This document shows, piece by piece, positions 45,869 to 54,689 of a stretch of 64,000 nucleotides of DNA; within the stretch, counting starts at the first letter, position 1, and each line of letters begins with the position of its first letter. The notes below the pieces were generated by a model. It was not told where the DNA came from. It did no database searches and saw nothing but the letters and a program-made list of their open reading frames with translations. Source of the DNA: Nocardioides immobilis. Lineage in GTDB: Bacteria > Actinomycetota > Actinomycetes > Propionibacteriales > Nocardioidaceae. The stretch covers positions 1 to 64,000 of the forward strand of contig NZ_QXGH01000040.1 in the NCBI RefSeq assembly GCF_003515065.1. The letters run 5' to 3'. Made by a program: the position numbers and the translations under genes.

Positions 45869-46747
45869 ATGGGAAAGATGGACAACAAGGTCGTCCTCAT
45901 CACCGGTGGCGCTCGTGGGCAGGGCCGCTCCCACGCGCTTCGTTTTGCCGCAGAGGGTGCCGACGTCATCATCACCGACATCTGTCAGCAACTCTCATTG
46001 GTCGACTATCCGATGGGCACGCCTGAGGAGCTGGCGGAGACCAAGCGGCAGGTGGAGGAGCTGGGTCGACGCTGCCTGTCGTTCGAAGTCGACGCACGGG
46101 ACGGCAAGGCGATGCGAACGACCGTCAACGAGGCCGTGGCGGAGCTCGGGCACCTGGACGCAGTCATCGTGAACCACGGAATCTCCGTTCCTCACATGAC
46201 CACTGGGCCAGAGCAGGACGATGACGTCTGGGATCTCGTGATGGACACCAACATCAACGCCGTGTGGCGGACGGTCCGCGCCGTCGTACCTCACATGACT
46301 GAGAACGGCGGATCCATCTCGCTCACGTCGTCCGCGGCTGGTCTTGTCGCGCTGTTCGGACGTGCCGCTTACGTCGTCTCAAAGCACGGCGTGGTGGGCC
46401 TGGCCAAGACCTTGGCCGCTGAGCTCGCGCCGCATTGGATCCGCGTCAATGCCGTGTGCCCGACAGGCGTCGACACTCCGCTGTACCTGAATCCCGGAAT
46501 CATCAAGGCCTTCACGGGCAAGGACGACGGCACGCGAGAGGACATGCGTTGGACGGCCACGTCCCTCAACCTCCTCCCCGTCCCGTGGATCGAGCCCGAG
46601 GCTGTCTCGAACGTGATGCTGTTCCTCGCGAGCGACGAGGCGAAGTACATCACCGGGATCGCACTCCCCGTCGACGCCGGGATGACCACGATGCCGCCCG
46701 GGATCTCTCCCTTTATCGGGCAGCGCCTTGCTGAGCTGGAAAGCTGA
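45869..46747 (+). CDS. Mycofactocin-coupled SDR (carveol-dehydrogenase type), copy 4
   Basis: 292-aa mycofactocin-type SDR: GGARGQGRSHALRFAAEGA, TDICQQLSLVDYPMGTPEEL, VNHGIS, TSSAAGLVA and AYVVSKHGVVGL, VCPTGVDTPLYLNPGIIKAF, LPVPWIEPEAVSNVM, and a C-terminal PGISPFIGQRLAELES. It is a close, equal-length paralogue of the protein at 54686, and less close to copies 1-3. Confidence 0.9.
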   Translation: MGKMDNKVVLITGGARGQGRSHALRFAAEGADVIITDICQQLSLVDYPMGTPEELAETKRQVEELGRRCLSFEVDARDGKAMRTTVNEAVAELGHLDAVIVNHGISVPHMTTGPEQDDDVWDLVMDTNINAVWRTVRAVVPHMTENGGSISLTSSAAGLVALFGRAAYVVSKHGVVGLAKTLAAELAPHWIRVNAVCPTGVDTPLYLNPGIIKAFTGKDDGTREDMRWTATSLNLLPVPWIEPEAVSNVMLFLASDEAKYITGIALPVDAGMTTMPPGISPFIGQRLAELES

Positions 46748-46755
46748 GGCGCGTC

Positions 46756-47574
46756 GTGCTCTTCAGTCCCCGAGCCACAGCCAAGCGAATGGCCGCACTT
46801 CCGGGCGCTGCCTTCACGCAGCAGCCCAAGCACCAGGGCAACACCGATCTCGGCCTCATCGGTGCGACGACGGAGCTGACGGTGACCCAGCCGTGCCCGT
46901 CGTTCTTGATCGAGCACGATCGGGGTCTGGTGCTTTTCGACACCGGCTTCGACCCTCGCAGCCTCGATGACATGAGCGGGTTCTACTCGGACATCGGCAA
47001 AGTGCTTCCGATGGAGGGCAGCCGGGAGCTGGGCATCGATCGACAGCTCGAAGGGCTCGGCTACACACCGAGTGACGTCACGTACGTGGTCCAGTCGCAC
47101 CTGCACTTCGACCATGCCGGCGGCATGTACTTGTTCAAGGACTCAACCTTTCTCATGGGTGCAGGGGAGATGGCGTTCGCCCTGCAGGCTCACGACAAGC
47201 CTGCCCACGGGTTCTTCCGGGTCGAGGACATCCTTCCTACTCGCCACTATGACTGGATCGAGACCGCGCACGACTTCGACCTGTTCGGAGACGGCAGCGT
47301 GGTTTTGCTTTCCTGCCCCGGGCACACCCCCGGATCACTTGCGCTGTTCGTGCGGCTGCCCAGCCAGAACATCATCCTGTCGGGCGATGTCTGCCATTTC
47401 CCCCTGGAGCTAGAGATGGGCGTGATCCAGACCGCGTTCGACAGCCCCGCCGCCGCCACGGCATCGGTCAGGCGTCTCCGCATGATCAGCAAGGCATGGG
47501 ACGCGAAGGTCTGGATCCAGCACGAGCAAGCCCATTGGGACGCGTGGCCCCACGCTCCGGAGTACATCGACTAG
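46756..47574 (+). CDS. Metallo-beta-lactamase fold hydrolase (lactonase-like)
   Basis: 272-aa MBL-fold protein. The zinc motif QSHLHFDHAGG, LLSCPGHTPGSLALFV and LSGDVCHFP give the metal ligands, and an early FLIEHDRGLVLFDTGFDP matches the AHL-lactonase-like subfamily. It may open a lactone or hydrolyse another ester or thioester. The GTG start is 8 bp after the SDR stop, so it belongs to the same operon. No signal peptide is seen. Confidence 0.87.
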   Translation: MLFSPRATAKRMAALPGAAFTQQPKHQGNTDLGLIGATTELTVTQPCPSFLIEHDRGLVLFDTGFDPRSLDDMSGFYSDIGKVLPMEGSRELGIDRQLEGLGYTPSDVTYVVQSHLHFDHAGGMYLFKDSTFLMGAGEMAFALQAHDKPAHGFFRVEDILPTRHYDWIETAHDFDLFGDGSVVLLSCPGHTPGSLALFVRLPSQNIILSGDVCHFPLELEMGVIQTAFDSPAAATASVRRLRMISKAWDAKVWIQHEQAHWDAWPHAPEYID

Positions 47575-47680
47575 CCGTTCACGGCGCTTCTCCCTCCGCC
47601 TGGCGGGACTCATTCTTCAACTCTTCCTGGCGAATTCCATCTGTTGCACCCTTGCCAACGGGTGACGGACATCTCATACT

Positions 47681-47698
47681 GAATATATGATGTACTCG
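47681..47698. promoter_or_regulatory. Regulon dyad site 8
   Basis: GAATATATGATGTACTCG; the part ATGATGTACTCG fits the left half of the dyad, and the reverse strand GTACATCATATATTC resembles site 6. It lies about 45 bp upstream of the ABC transporter's first ATG (47744). An ATG inside the site (47687) opens the same frame but would be within the promoter. Confidence 0.5.
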
Positions 47699-47743
47699 CT
47701 CGCGAGCGAATCCGCTCCTAGCCCTACTCTGAGAGACGCGATC

Positions 47744-48889
47744 ATGACAAATAGAAGGATTGCCGCAGCCGCGGCTTCGTTCGCCGCGCTGTCGGCGGTC
47801 CTGGCCGGCTGCGGCCTGGGCACTGCAGGCGACGACAGCGAAGGCGGATCCTCCGGGGAGGTGTCGGAACTCCAGGAGACCGCTCAGGAGAGAGTCGAGG
47901 AGCTGCGTCAGGGACCGGCGACCTACCCCGGGCCCACAGAGCCCTTCGACGTCGTCCTGGGCAAGGCTGTGGTGATCCAGTGTGGCAGCGGCGCTCCCAT
48001 CTGCAAGGAAGGAGGCGACGAGGCAGTCGCAGCACTCGAGGCGATGGGCTGGGAGACCGGTCCCGCAGTTGACCAGCAGTTCAGCCCCCAGGTGGGCTCG
48101 GCCGCTATCGACCGCGCGGTGGCAGACGGTGTCGACGGCATCATCATCATCGGCAGCGACGTGAACCCCCTCAAGGCCGCCGTGAACCGCGCTCTCGACG
48201 CGGATATTGCCGTCCTGTGTGCTACGTGTGCCTCCGGCCCGGAGTGGGCCGGCAAGGTCTACGACGTCACGGTGAACTTCTACGACCAGGGCGTCGCCGC
48301 CGCGTGGAAGGTGATTTCAGAAGCAGGTGATGACGCGAAGGTCCATGGGTTCAGGGACTTGGCGTTCCTCTCGGCGACCACCCGGCAGGTGGGACTTGTG
48401 GAGACCATCGAGCAGGAGTGCCCCGACTGCGAGATCGAGATGGAGGACTTCTCGGCTCCTGAGATCGCCAAGCCGGGCCCGCCGCAGTTCAGCGCGCTGC
48501 TCGCCTCAAACCCCCAAGGCACGCTCGACTACGTGGTGGGTCATTACGACGGTTTCGCAGTCGCCGCGGCGAAGACGGAGAAGAACGCCGGCCGCACGGA
48601 CATCAAGATCGGCGGCTACGACGGCTACACCAACGGCCTCGAGGAGCTCGCGAGCAACAATCCCCCGATGGACTTCATTGTCGCCGAGGCCTACAACTAC
48701 CACGCCTGGGCAGCAGTCGACCTGCTCGGACGGATCAAGGCCGGAGCCCCGCTGTGGGAGGACTACGACAACATGCAGTCCACCCTCATCGACAGCACCA
48801 ACGTGCAGCAGTACCTCGACCAGGAGCCGGACCACTTCCCCGGTCCTCCGAACTATCGGGAGAACCTCACGGAGCTCTGGCAGCAGTAG
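47744..48889 (+). CDS. ABC transporter substrate-binding lipoprotein (sugar/RbsB-like family)
   Basis: 381-aa exported lipoprotein. The signal peptide has RR, a hydrophobic Ala/Leu core and the lipobox AVLAGC with the lipid-bearing Cys23. The mature part is a type-1 periplasmic binding protein: VGSAAIDRAVADGVDGIIIIGSDVNPLKAAVNRAL, VNFYDQGVAAAWKVISEAG and IKIGGYDGYTNGLEEL match the sugar-binding Peripla_BP_4 group. It captures the transported compound outside the membrane. ATG 47744 is chosen because the signal peptide begins there. Confidence 0.88.
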   Translation: MTNRRIAAAAASFAALSAVLAGCGLGTAGDDSEGGSSGEVSELQETAQERVEELRQGPATYPGPTEPFDVVLGKAVVIQCGSGAPICKEGGDEAVAALEAMGWETGPAVDQQFSPQVGSAAIDRAVADGVDGIIIIGSDVNPLKAAVNRALDADIAVLCATCASGPEWAGKVYDVTVNFYDQGVAAAWKVISEAGDDAKVHGFRDLAFLSATTRQVGLVETIEQECPDCEIEMEDFSAPEIAKPGPPQFSALLASNPQGTLDYVVGHYDGFAVAAAKTEKNAGRTDIKIGGYDGYTNGLEELASNNPPMDFIVAEAYNYHAWAAVDLLGRIKAGAPLWEDYDNMQSTLIDSTNVQQYLDQEPDHFPGPPNYRENLTELWQQ

Positions 48890-48896
48890 TACCTGA

Positions 48897-48934
48897 GGTG
48901 GGGAGCGCCGACGCACTGGCCGGCACTCCCCACC
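48897..48934 (+). terminator. Hairpin between binding protein and ATPase genes
   Basis: A 9-bp perfect stem, GGTGGGGAG (48897-48905) and CTCCCCACC (48926-48934), with a 20-nt loop and no T-tract. It sits 7 nt after the binding-protein stop. Such hairpins often stabilise the binding-protein message or reduce read-through, giving more binding protein than ATPase. Confidence 0.55.
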
Positions 48935-48967
48935 CTGAGGCCCCTTGAGTCGGACGTGGAGGAAACG

Positions 48968-50416
48968 ATGCAGGACCCAGGTTCACACACCCTCGAGGTC
49001 GACGGACTGAGAAAGTCCTTTGGCTCCAACGAGGTGCTCAAAGGCATCAACCTCACCATCCGCAGCGGCGAGTTCATCGGGCTGATGGGTCCGAACGGGG
49101 CAGGCAAGTCGACACTGATCAAGATCCTTGCAGGGGTCTACCAGGCATCCAGCGGGCAGATCCGGCTCGGCGGCCGCACGCTGACGTCCTTGGGCGACAC
49201 TGAAGACGTCGCCTTCATCCATCAGGATCTAGGGCTGGTCGACGCGCTGACGATCGCCGAGAACTTCGCCCTGGGCAATCCGCCGCAACGCCTCTTCGGA
49301 CCGATCCTGAACAAGCGAGCCGAGCGGACCTCGGCGGCTCGCGCCCTCGGCCTGGTGGGCTTGGACCTCAGTGTCGACACGCTTCTGTCAGACCTCACTC
49401 CGGGCCAGAAGACACTGGTCGCCGTTGCCCGGGCAATGGACCGAGGCGCGCGCATCCTCATCGTCGACGAAGCCACCTCGACCCTGCCGCCCAGGGACGC
49501 GCAGGGGGTCATCCTCTCCCTGGCGGCGGCGGCTGCCGCCGGAGCGACCGTCGTCATGGTGACCCACAAGCTCTCCGAGATCCTCGAAGCAACGAGCCGA
49601 GTCCTCGTGATCCTGGACGGCGAGATGGTCCGCGATGCGCCGACCCACGGACTCGATCGTGCTGCATTGGTCGAGATGCTGATGCAGCACGAGAGCGACC
49701 CGCACAACCTCGATGACGCCAGCCATCAGACCAGAGATCCGGTCCTCGAGCTCCGCGGCGTGCACTTCGAGGACCTCGGACCTATCGACCTCACCTTGAA
49801 CGCCGGCGAGGTCATCGGCATCAGCGGACTCCCGGGATCGGGACTCCACGACATCGCCCTCCTCGTCAATGGCACGCTCAAGCCCCACAAGGGTGAGGTA
49901 GTCGAGTCACGCCCGCGCCTCACGAGAGCGCTGGTGCCGCCGCATCGGGAGAGTCAGGGCGGGTTCGGCGAGCTGAGCATCCGAGAGAACATGGCGCTCT
50001 CAGCGCTGGGTCGGTGGCGTCGACTCTCACGTGTCCTCAAGCCGCGTCGCGAAGAACTGGACTGCGCACGAGTCGCATCCGAGCTGTCGATCAAACCCGC
50101 ATCGATCGACACGACCTTCGACATCTTGTCGGGCGGCAACAAGCAGAAGGTCATCTTCGGTCGCGCGCTGCTGCTGAACCCGGATGTGTTCGTGCTCTGC
50201 GAACCCACCCGCGGCGTCGACGTCGGAACGCGCTCGGAGATCTACCGCCTCATCCGCGAGCTGGCCCGGGGCGGCGCCGCCGTCCTCGTCGCGAGTTCCG
50301 ACGCGGAGGACTTGTTCTCCGTCTGCGATCGAGTGGCGCTGGTGGCGGACGGTCGTCTCCAACAACTGCGCCCCGTATCTGAACTGTCCACATCTGAGCT
50401 GGAGCTGATGGTCTGA
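48968..50416 (+). CDS. ABC transporter ATPase, two-domain RbsA type
   Basis: 482-aa tandem ATPase. Domain 1 has Walker A GPNGAGKST, Walker B ILIVDEATS and a variant signature LTPGQKTLVAVARAM in place of LSVGQ. Domain 2 has a degenerate Walker A (GLPGSGLHDI), typical for RbsA-like proteins, but an intact LSGGNKQKVIFGRALL and CEPTRGVDVGT. It powers the permease at 50416. The ATG at 48968 follows GGAGGAAAC; a GTG at 48956 is less likely because it overlaps that ribosome site. Confidence 0.9.
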   Translation: MQDPGSHTLEVDGLRKSFGSNEVLKGINLTIRSGEFIGLMGPNGAGKSTLIKILAGVYQASSGQIRLGGRTLTSLGDTEDVAFIHQDLGLVDALTIAENFALGNPPQRLFGPILNKRAERTSAARALGLVGLDLSVDTLLSDLTPGQKTLVAVARAMDRGARILIVDEATSTLPPRDAQGVILSLAAAAAAGATVVMVTHKLSEILEATSRVLVILDGEMVRDAPTHGLDRAALVEMLMQHESDPHNLDDASHQTRDPVLELRGVHFEDLGPIDLTLNAGEVIGISGLPGSGLHDIALLVNGTLKPHKGEVVESRPRLTRALVPPHRESQGGFGELSIRENMALSALGRWRRLSRVLKPRREELDCARVASELSIKPASIDTTFDILSGGNKQKVIFGRALLLNPDVFVLCEPTRGVDVGTRSEIYRLIRELARGGAAVLVASSDAEDLFSVCDRVALVADGRLQQLRPVSELSTSELELMV

Positions 50417-51675
50417 TGTCGAGAACTACCTCAACGGAACCCCCGAAGACTGCCGGGCTGACTGCTGTCGCCGGGACTGACGGGTCTCCCAGCGGCATCG
50501 ACGATGCCAGAATCGCTGAAAGGCTTCGGTCCCCGATCGCCCGACGCAAGATGTTCGAAGAGTCGATCACCGTCCTGGTCTTCCTCCTCATCTTCCTCGG
50601 CTTCGGCCTGTGGCTGCAGGACACGTTCCTCAACGTGAGCGCACGCATGCTCGACGTCCACCAGAGCGTGCCCGTCCTGATGCTGGGTCTTGCCGTGATC
50701 GTCACACTCATCCCGGGCAAGTTCGATCTGTCCGTCTCGGGAGTTGCGACGCTGACCACGTTTGCCGTCGTCGGCCTCACGGTCAAGAACGAGCTTCCCT
50801 TCCCGGTGGCAGTGGGCGCCGCCGTCGCCGTTGGACTCGGAGTCGGCCTGATCAACGGCGTGCTCGTTGAGTACCTGAATGTGAATGCCTTCATCGCGAC
50901 ACTCGGTACGGGGGCGATCTGCACAGGGCTCGCGGCGGTCTACTCGAACGGCGCCTATCTCGGCGCAACACCTGGCACCCCTGACATGCCGACGTGGTTT
51001 CGCAACTTCGGCACGTTCGTGAACAAGCCTCCGGTCGCGATCGTCTGGGTGATGATCGTGCTGGCAGTCGTCGGAGCCTTCTTCGTCGTGGATCGGTTCC
51101 GGCCGGCGGCCTGGAGCAAGACGCGTTGGCTCGTGGCCAAGAGCGCCATGTTTGTGAGTGTCATTCTGGTGCTCCAGTTCGTCACCCTGCTGTCGACGTG
51201 GGTCGCGCAGGTCTCCTGGATGCTGCTGATGCTGTTGCTCGTCGCGTTGACCATGGCGGTTCTCTTGCAGTACACGACCTTCGGTCGGCAGCTGCAGGCG
51301 ATCGGTTCGAACCGATCTGCGGCAGCCCTGGCAGGCGTCAGAGTGCGGCGGCAGGTCGTGAAGTCGTTCGTCCTCGGCGGGTTCCTGGCCGCGTTGGCGG
51401 GGATCAGCATCGCGGCGAGCCAGGGTTCCGCCTCTCCTGACGTCGCATCGGCGTTCCTTCTGCCCGCGTTCGCGGCGGCCTTCCTCTCGACCGTCGTCTT
51501 CTCCGACGGCCGGTTCACGGTGGGCGGCACGATCATCGGCGGCGTCTTCGTGGTGTGGGTCGGAATTGGTTTGATCGTGGGCGGTCTGCCCTCGACATGG
51601 ACCAATGTGATCAACGGTGGGGTCCTCATCGGCGCGGTCTCCCTCTCGACTGCAGTGCGGAGACGGCGGACATAG
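50416..51675 (+). CDS. ABC transporter permease, RbsC type
   Basis: 419-aa membrane protein with about 10 hydrophobic segments after a 50-residue cytoplasmic N-terminus. VPVLMLGLAVIVTLIPGKFDLSVSGVATL and GALINGVLVEYLNVNAFIATLGT-like sequence (GLINGVLVEYLNV) are the family signatures, and RQLQAIGSNRSAAALAGVRV is the ATPase-coupling loop. A longer than usual loop region lies near residues 190-230. The ATG overlaps the ATPase stop. Confidence 0.9.
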   Translation: MSRTTSTEPPKTAGLTAVAGTDGSPSGIDDARIAERLRSPIARRKMFEESITVLVFLLIFLGFGLWLQDTFLNVSARMLDVHQSVPVLMLGLAVIVTLIPGKFDLSVSGVATLTTFAVVGLTVKNELPFPVAVGAAVAVGLGVGLINGVLVEYLNVNAFIATLGTGAICTGLAAVYSNGAYLGATPGTPDMPTWFRNFGTFVNKPPVAIVWVMIVLAVVGAFFVVDRFRPAAWSKTRWLVAKSAMFVSVILVLQFVTLLSTWVAQVSWMLLMLLLVALTMAVLLQYTTFGRQLQAIGSNRSAAALAGVRVRRQVVKSFVLGGFLAALAGISIAASQGSASPDVASAFLLPAFAAAFLSTVVFSDGRFTVGGTIIGGVFVVWVGIGLIVGGLPSTWTNVINGGVLIGAVSLSTAVRRRRT

Positions 51676-51685
51676 GACAGCGGTT

Positions 51686-51718
51686 CGTGTCGGTCGCTCG
51701 GGCGGAGCGACCGACACG
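51686..51718 (+). terminator. Strong hairpin terminator after the ABC transporter
   Basis: A perfect 14-bp stem (CGTGTCGGTCGCTC and its complement) with the 5-nt loop GGGCG, 10 bp after the permease stop. There is no T-tract, as is usual for actinobacterial terminators. It separates the transporter from the small gene at 51766. Confidence 0.7.
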
Positions 51719-51765
51719 ACCATGCCGGCGCCTTCGGTGCCGCCGACATCGAGGAAGCAGGAACC

Positions 51766-52083
51766 ATGTCTGTTGTGGTCGTGGCGGTCATTCGTCCCCG
51801 GGCCGGTCTCACGCAGCGCGTGATCGACGCGTTCGAGGAGGTCAGTCCCTTGGTGCATGAGGAGCCCGGGTGCGAACTCTATGCGGCCCACGTCAACGAC
51901 GAGGTCGTCGTCATGGTCGAGCAGTGGAGCTCAAAGGCTGATCTCGACGCACATGCGACGGGGTCGCCGTTGAAGCGTCTCCACCATCTCTTCGACGGCA
52001 TTCTCGACGGACCTGTCGACGTCTACGCCGTCGCTGGCGTCCCACTCGGAAAGCCGTCGAAGGGCCAGCTCCAGATCGCCTGA
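51766..52083 (+). CDS. Antibiotic biosynthesis monooxygenase (ABM) domain protein
   Basis: 105-aa dimeric alpha-beta-barrel protein. It begins with SVVVVAVIRPRAGLTQRVIDAFEE and has EEPGCELYAAHVNDEVVVMVEQWSSKADLDAHATG, the ABM/YgiN hallmark. Such proteins are cofactor-free monooxygenases or quinol-handling enzymes. A weak AGCAGGAACC region precedes the ATG. It lies after the transporter hairpin. Confidence 0.85.
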   Translation: MSVVVVAVIRPRAGLTQRVIDAFEEVSPLVHEEPGCELYAAHVNDEVVVMVEQWSSKADLDAHATGSPLKRLHHLFDGILDGPVDVYAVAGVPLGKPSKGQLQIA

Positions 52084-52159
52084 AGCTGCGCCTGGCCGCG
52101 GCACGTCGGGGTCGACGCGCCGACCGCGTCCGCTCGCGGGCCACTCACTTCGGCTTACC

Positions 52160-52176
52160 GGGCCCCCACGTGGGCC
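52160..52176. terminator. Possible bidirectional hairpin
   Basis: GGGCCCCCACGTGGGCC contains the 10-bp palindrome CCCACGTGGG within GC-rich flanks, in the gap between two convergent genes (ends 52083 and 52179). It may stop transcription from both sides; the small loop makes this uncertain. Confidence 0.35.
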
Positions 52177-52178
52177 GC

Positions 52179-53618
52179 CTACGGCCGCAACAACCGCGTG
52201 AGCTCTCGGATGTCGTCGACGCTCTCGAGACCGAGCACCGTGTCGATCACTGTGTCGATCGCGACCGCGGGCAGGATGCCGTCGGCGTTCGTCCTGAACT
52301 TGGCCACCAACTCCTCCGTCGTCATCTTGGTCGACGGATCAGGAGACGGGGTGCCCTTGGGGTATCGGCCCTCCCCGACAAACGTCGTGCCACGAGCGTC
52401 GATCTCGACGCGCGCTGGTCGGTCGTTGGGGTAGCAGTCGAGCTGCCCGGTGTACGCCGGATGCGCCGCCGTGACAACGCGCGACATCAGACCCATAACT
52501 GACTCGCTGAAGACGATGTCGGGGCTCTGCCATTGCTTGCTGGGCTTGATGCGGTGGGCCGCCAGGGCCAGGCCGTGGGCCATGCTGTTCTGGGCATCGA
52601 TAACGTGGTTGATCCTGGTGTTGAGCCAGATCGGCTGTCGATGCCATTCCTCGCCCCAGGATCGAATCTCCGCGATCTCGTCAGGCTTGAGGTCGTGCTC
52701 GTTGATCAGGGCCAGCAGGATGTCGAGCTGCCCGTGAAGCACGCGGCAATGGGGATATGGCTTGTACGTCTGGAAGTCCGGGAACCGCCACGAGTCGCCG
52801 AGGTCGGCAGTGATGACATCCTTCTCCCAGCGCGACGATCCCACGAAGCGGGGATAGCCGACATCGGCGTCCTCGAGGATCTGCAGGTCGCCGCGATGCC
52901 CCGAGCGGGACAGGTATGCGGCCGTAAGAGCGGTCTGAGCGTACGTGCCTGCGACCATGTACTTGATGGTCTGTACCGGCACGTGCGCGGCCCACGGACC
53001 CTGGGAGTGCACAGGTGCTATGGACGCGGCGATAGCGATCGAGTCCGCCGTATCTGCAGAGTCCATCGCCATGAGCTTGGCGCTGGCCGCAGTGGCGCCG
53101 AACACGATGGCGCTGTACCCGACGACCGGGCGCCGTGCCACGGTGCCATCGACCACATCCCGCAGACCGTCCATCGCGAAGGCGACGCGACAGGAGACCT
53201 CGTGCCCGACTGCAATCGCCGTGAGGACGTCGCGCCCGCTCGAGCCCGCCACCTCGCCCATCGCCAGGGCGACCGGGATGACGACAGGCGCCACGTGACC
53301 AGGCGCGAGGATTGCGTCGAAGTCCAGGGCACTCACCAGTTCCGCATTGGCGAACGCGGCGCCCATCACCGAACTCTGCTCCGCCTCGCCGATGACCGTC
53401 GCGCCGGCTCCGGCAGCACGGCTCAGAGCAGCAAGATCACGCCCAGCCTTTCCCTTGAGCTCGTCGCGACCCGCCAGAGCGCAGCCGATGGAGTCCAACA
53501 GGACTCGCTTGGCCTCCCCGACGACCGACTCTGGCATGGTCGACAAGGTCGTCCCATAGCCAAAGTCCGCCAGGGAATGCACGACCGTGGGTTCAGTCGT
53601 GGGCGACTCGTTCTCCAT
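52179..53618 (-). CDS. MmgE/PrpD family protein, copy 2
   Basis: 479-aa paralogue of the protein at 40605: LLDSIGCALAGRD, FANAELVSALDFDAILAPGHVAPVVIPVALAMGE, YSAIVFGATAASAKLM, KPYPHCRVLHGQLDILLALI, NSMAHGLALAAHRIKPSKQWQSPDIVF and EELVAKFRTNADGILP align along the whole length. Likely a lyase or epimerase for a branched carboxylic acid. It is the last gene of the reverse operon that begins with the Mct-type gene at 60314. Confidence 0.88.
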   Translation of the reverse strand: MENESPTTEPTVVHSLADFGYGTTLSTMPESVVGEAKRVLLDSIGCALAGRDELKGKAGRDLAALSRAAGAGATVIGEAEQSSVMGAAFANAELVSALDFDAILAPGHVAPVVIPVALAMGEVAGSSGRDVLTAIAVGHEVSCRVAFAMDGLRDVVDGTVARRPVVGYSAIVFGATAASAKLMAMDSADTADSIAIAASIAPVHSQGPWAAHVPVQTIKYMVAGTYAQTALTAAYLSRSGHRGDLQILEDADVGYPRFVGSSRWEKDVITADLGDSWRFPDFQTYKPYPHCRVLHGQLDILLALINEHDLKPDEIAEIRSWGEEWHRQPIWLNTRINHVIDAQNSMAHGLALAAHRIKPSKQWQSPDIVFSESVMGLMSRVVTAAHPAYTGQLDCYPNDRPARVEIDARGTTFVGEGRYPKGTPSPDPSTKMTTEELVAKFRTNADGILPAVAIDTVIDTVLGLESVDDIRELTRLLRP

Positions 53619-53675
53619 GGCCGTACCTCTCGATGGCGTTTCCCGGGACGGATTCCCCGCGGGAGATGGAGCGGG

Positions 53676-54689
53676 CTAGATGCGGTAGGCGCGGCGGGCA
53701 GTGCCGGCGAACATGTCCGCCCGCTCCGCGTCGCTGTACCCCTTGGTGAGGAGCTTGAAAGAGTTCCACAGGGTCCGGTACGAACCGGAGAGCTTGTCGG
53801 GTGAGAAGTTGCTCTCGAACATGCAGCGATCGGGGCCGAACACCGCGATCCCGTGGTCGAAGTACTGGGCCGTGGCGTTGGCCAGTGTCTCGGACGAGGG
53901 CCGCCGTGCTCCCTTGTGCCAGTCGAAAGCCGGGATGAACATGTTCATCCCACCGAGCTTGAGATAGACGTTGGGCTCGCGGGCCAAGGTGGCCATATCT
54001 CGCTTCCATTGCGGGAAGAGCGCCTCACGCTGCCCCTTCCAGGGATGGATGCCGACGATGCCGCCCAGGTGGTTGAGGATGAACGTCGTTTCCGGGACGG
54101 CACGCACCATCTCGATGACACTGGGAAGCTGGACCTGCCAGACGTAGACGTCGAAGGTCAGGTCGCGGGCCGCAAGTCGTCGGAGTCCCTCCTGGAAGGC
54201 GGGCTGCAGCATGCGGTGCGGGTCCGATGCCGGATTCATGCGATCGAAAACGGCCATATCCCGGATTCCGCGCAGGCGGCCGGGAGCAGCCTCGTCGTGC
54301 GCATCGAGCACCGGCTCTACCGCAGCACCCAGATCCAGGCTCGCGTGAGCGACGATCCCCGCGGCGACCTCGGTCGGGATCCCGCGCTGCTTTGCCTCGA
54401 GCGCCACTGCGTGGACGAACTCCGTCTCGCCGACGGCTGCCAGTTCGGGCGGGCCATCCGTGCGGTGCCGAGCCTCTGCCTCGACGAAGATCGTGGCCTC
54501 GATGTTGTGCCCGCTGGCCAGATCGGCTGCGAGATCGTCCAGCAGGTACTCCTCGCGCATCATGGCTTCGTCGGCATCCCACAGGTGGTGGTGAGCGTCA
54601 ACGATGGGAAGGTCAGGCTCGAGAACGTCTTCGACGAGGTCAGGCGCCGCCGGTCCGCGCGAAACACCCCAGGTGGGACGGGTTGTCAC
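53676..54689 (-). CDS. Amidohydrolase 2 family metal-dependent hydrolase (COG3618, lactonase-like)
   Basis: 337-aa TIM-barrel hydrolase. The N-terminal metal motif is IVDAHHHLWD; IEATIFVEAEARH, LRGIRDMA, FILNHLGGIVG and VYLKLGGMNMF follow, and FGPDRCMFESNFSPDK provides the last metal Asp region. The COG3618 group contains L-fuconolactone and muconolactone-type hydrolases, so ring opening of a lactone is a reasonable role. The GTG start overlaps the SDR stop by 4 nt. Confidence 0.87.
   Translation of the reverse strand: MTTRPTWGVSRGPAAPDLVEDVLEPDLPIVDAHHHLWDADEAMMREEYLLDDLAADLASGHNIEATIFVEAEARHRTDGPPELAAVGETEFVHAVALEAKQRGIPTEVAAGIVAHASLDLGAAVEPVLDAHDEAAPGRLRGIRDMAVFDRMNPASDPHRMLQPAFQEGLRRLAARDLTFDVYVWQVQLPSVIEMVRAVPETTFILNHLGGIVGIHPWKGQREALFPQWKRDMATLAREPNVYLKLGGMNMFIPAFDWHKGARRPSSETLANATAQYFDHGIAVFGPDRCMFESNFSPDKLSGSYRTLWNSFKLLTKGYSDAERADMFAGTARRAYRI

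Noticed and set aside
47687..47743. Start of the ABC binding protein at the ATG 47687
   Set aside because: This ATG lies inside the regulatory site, and the 19 extra residues would precede a normal lipoprotein signal peptide that starts at 47744.
50431..51891. A 486-codon minus-strand frame opposite the ABC permease
   Set aside because: The plus-strand frame is a typical RbsC permease coupled to its ATPase, while the minus-strand product is a low-complexity Arg/Asp/His chain.
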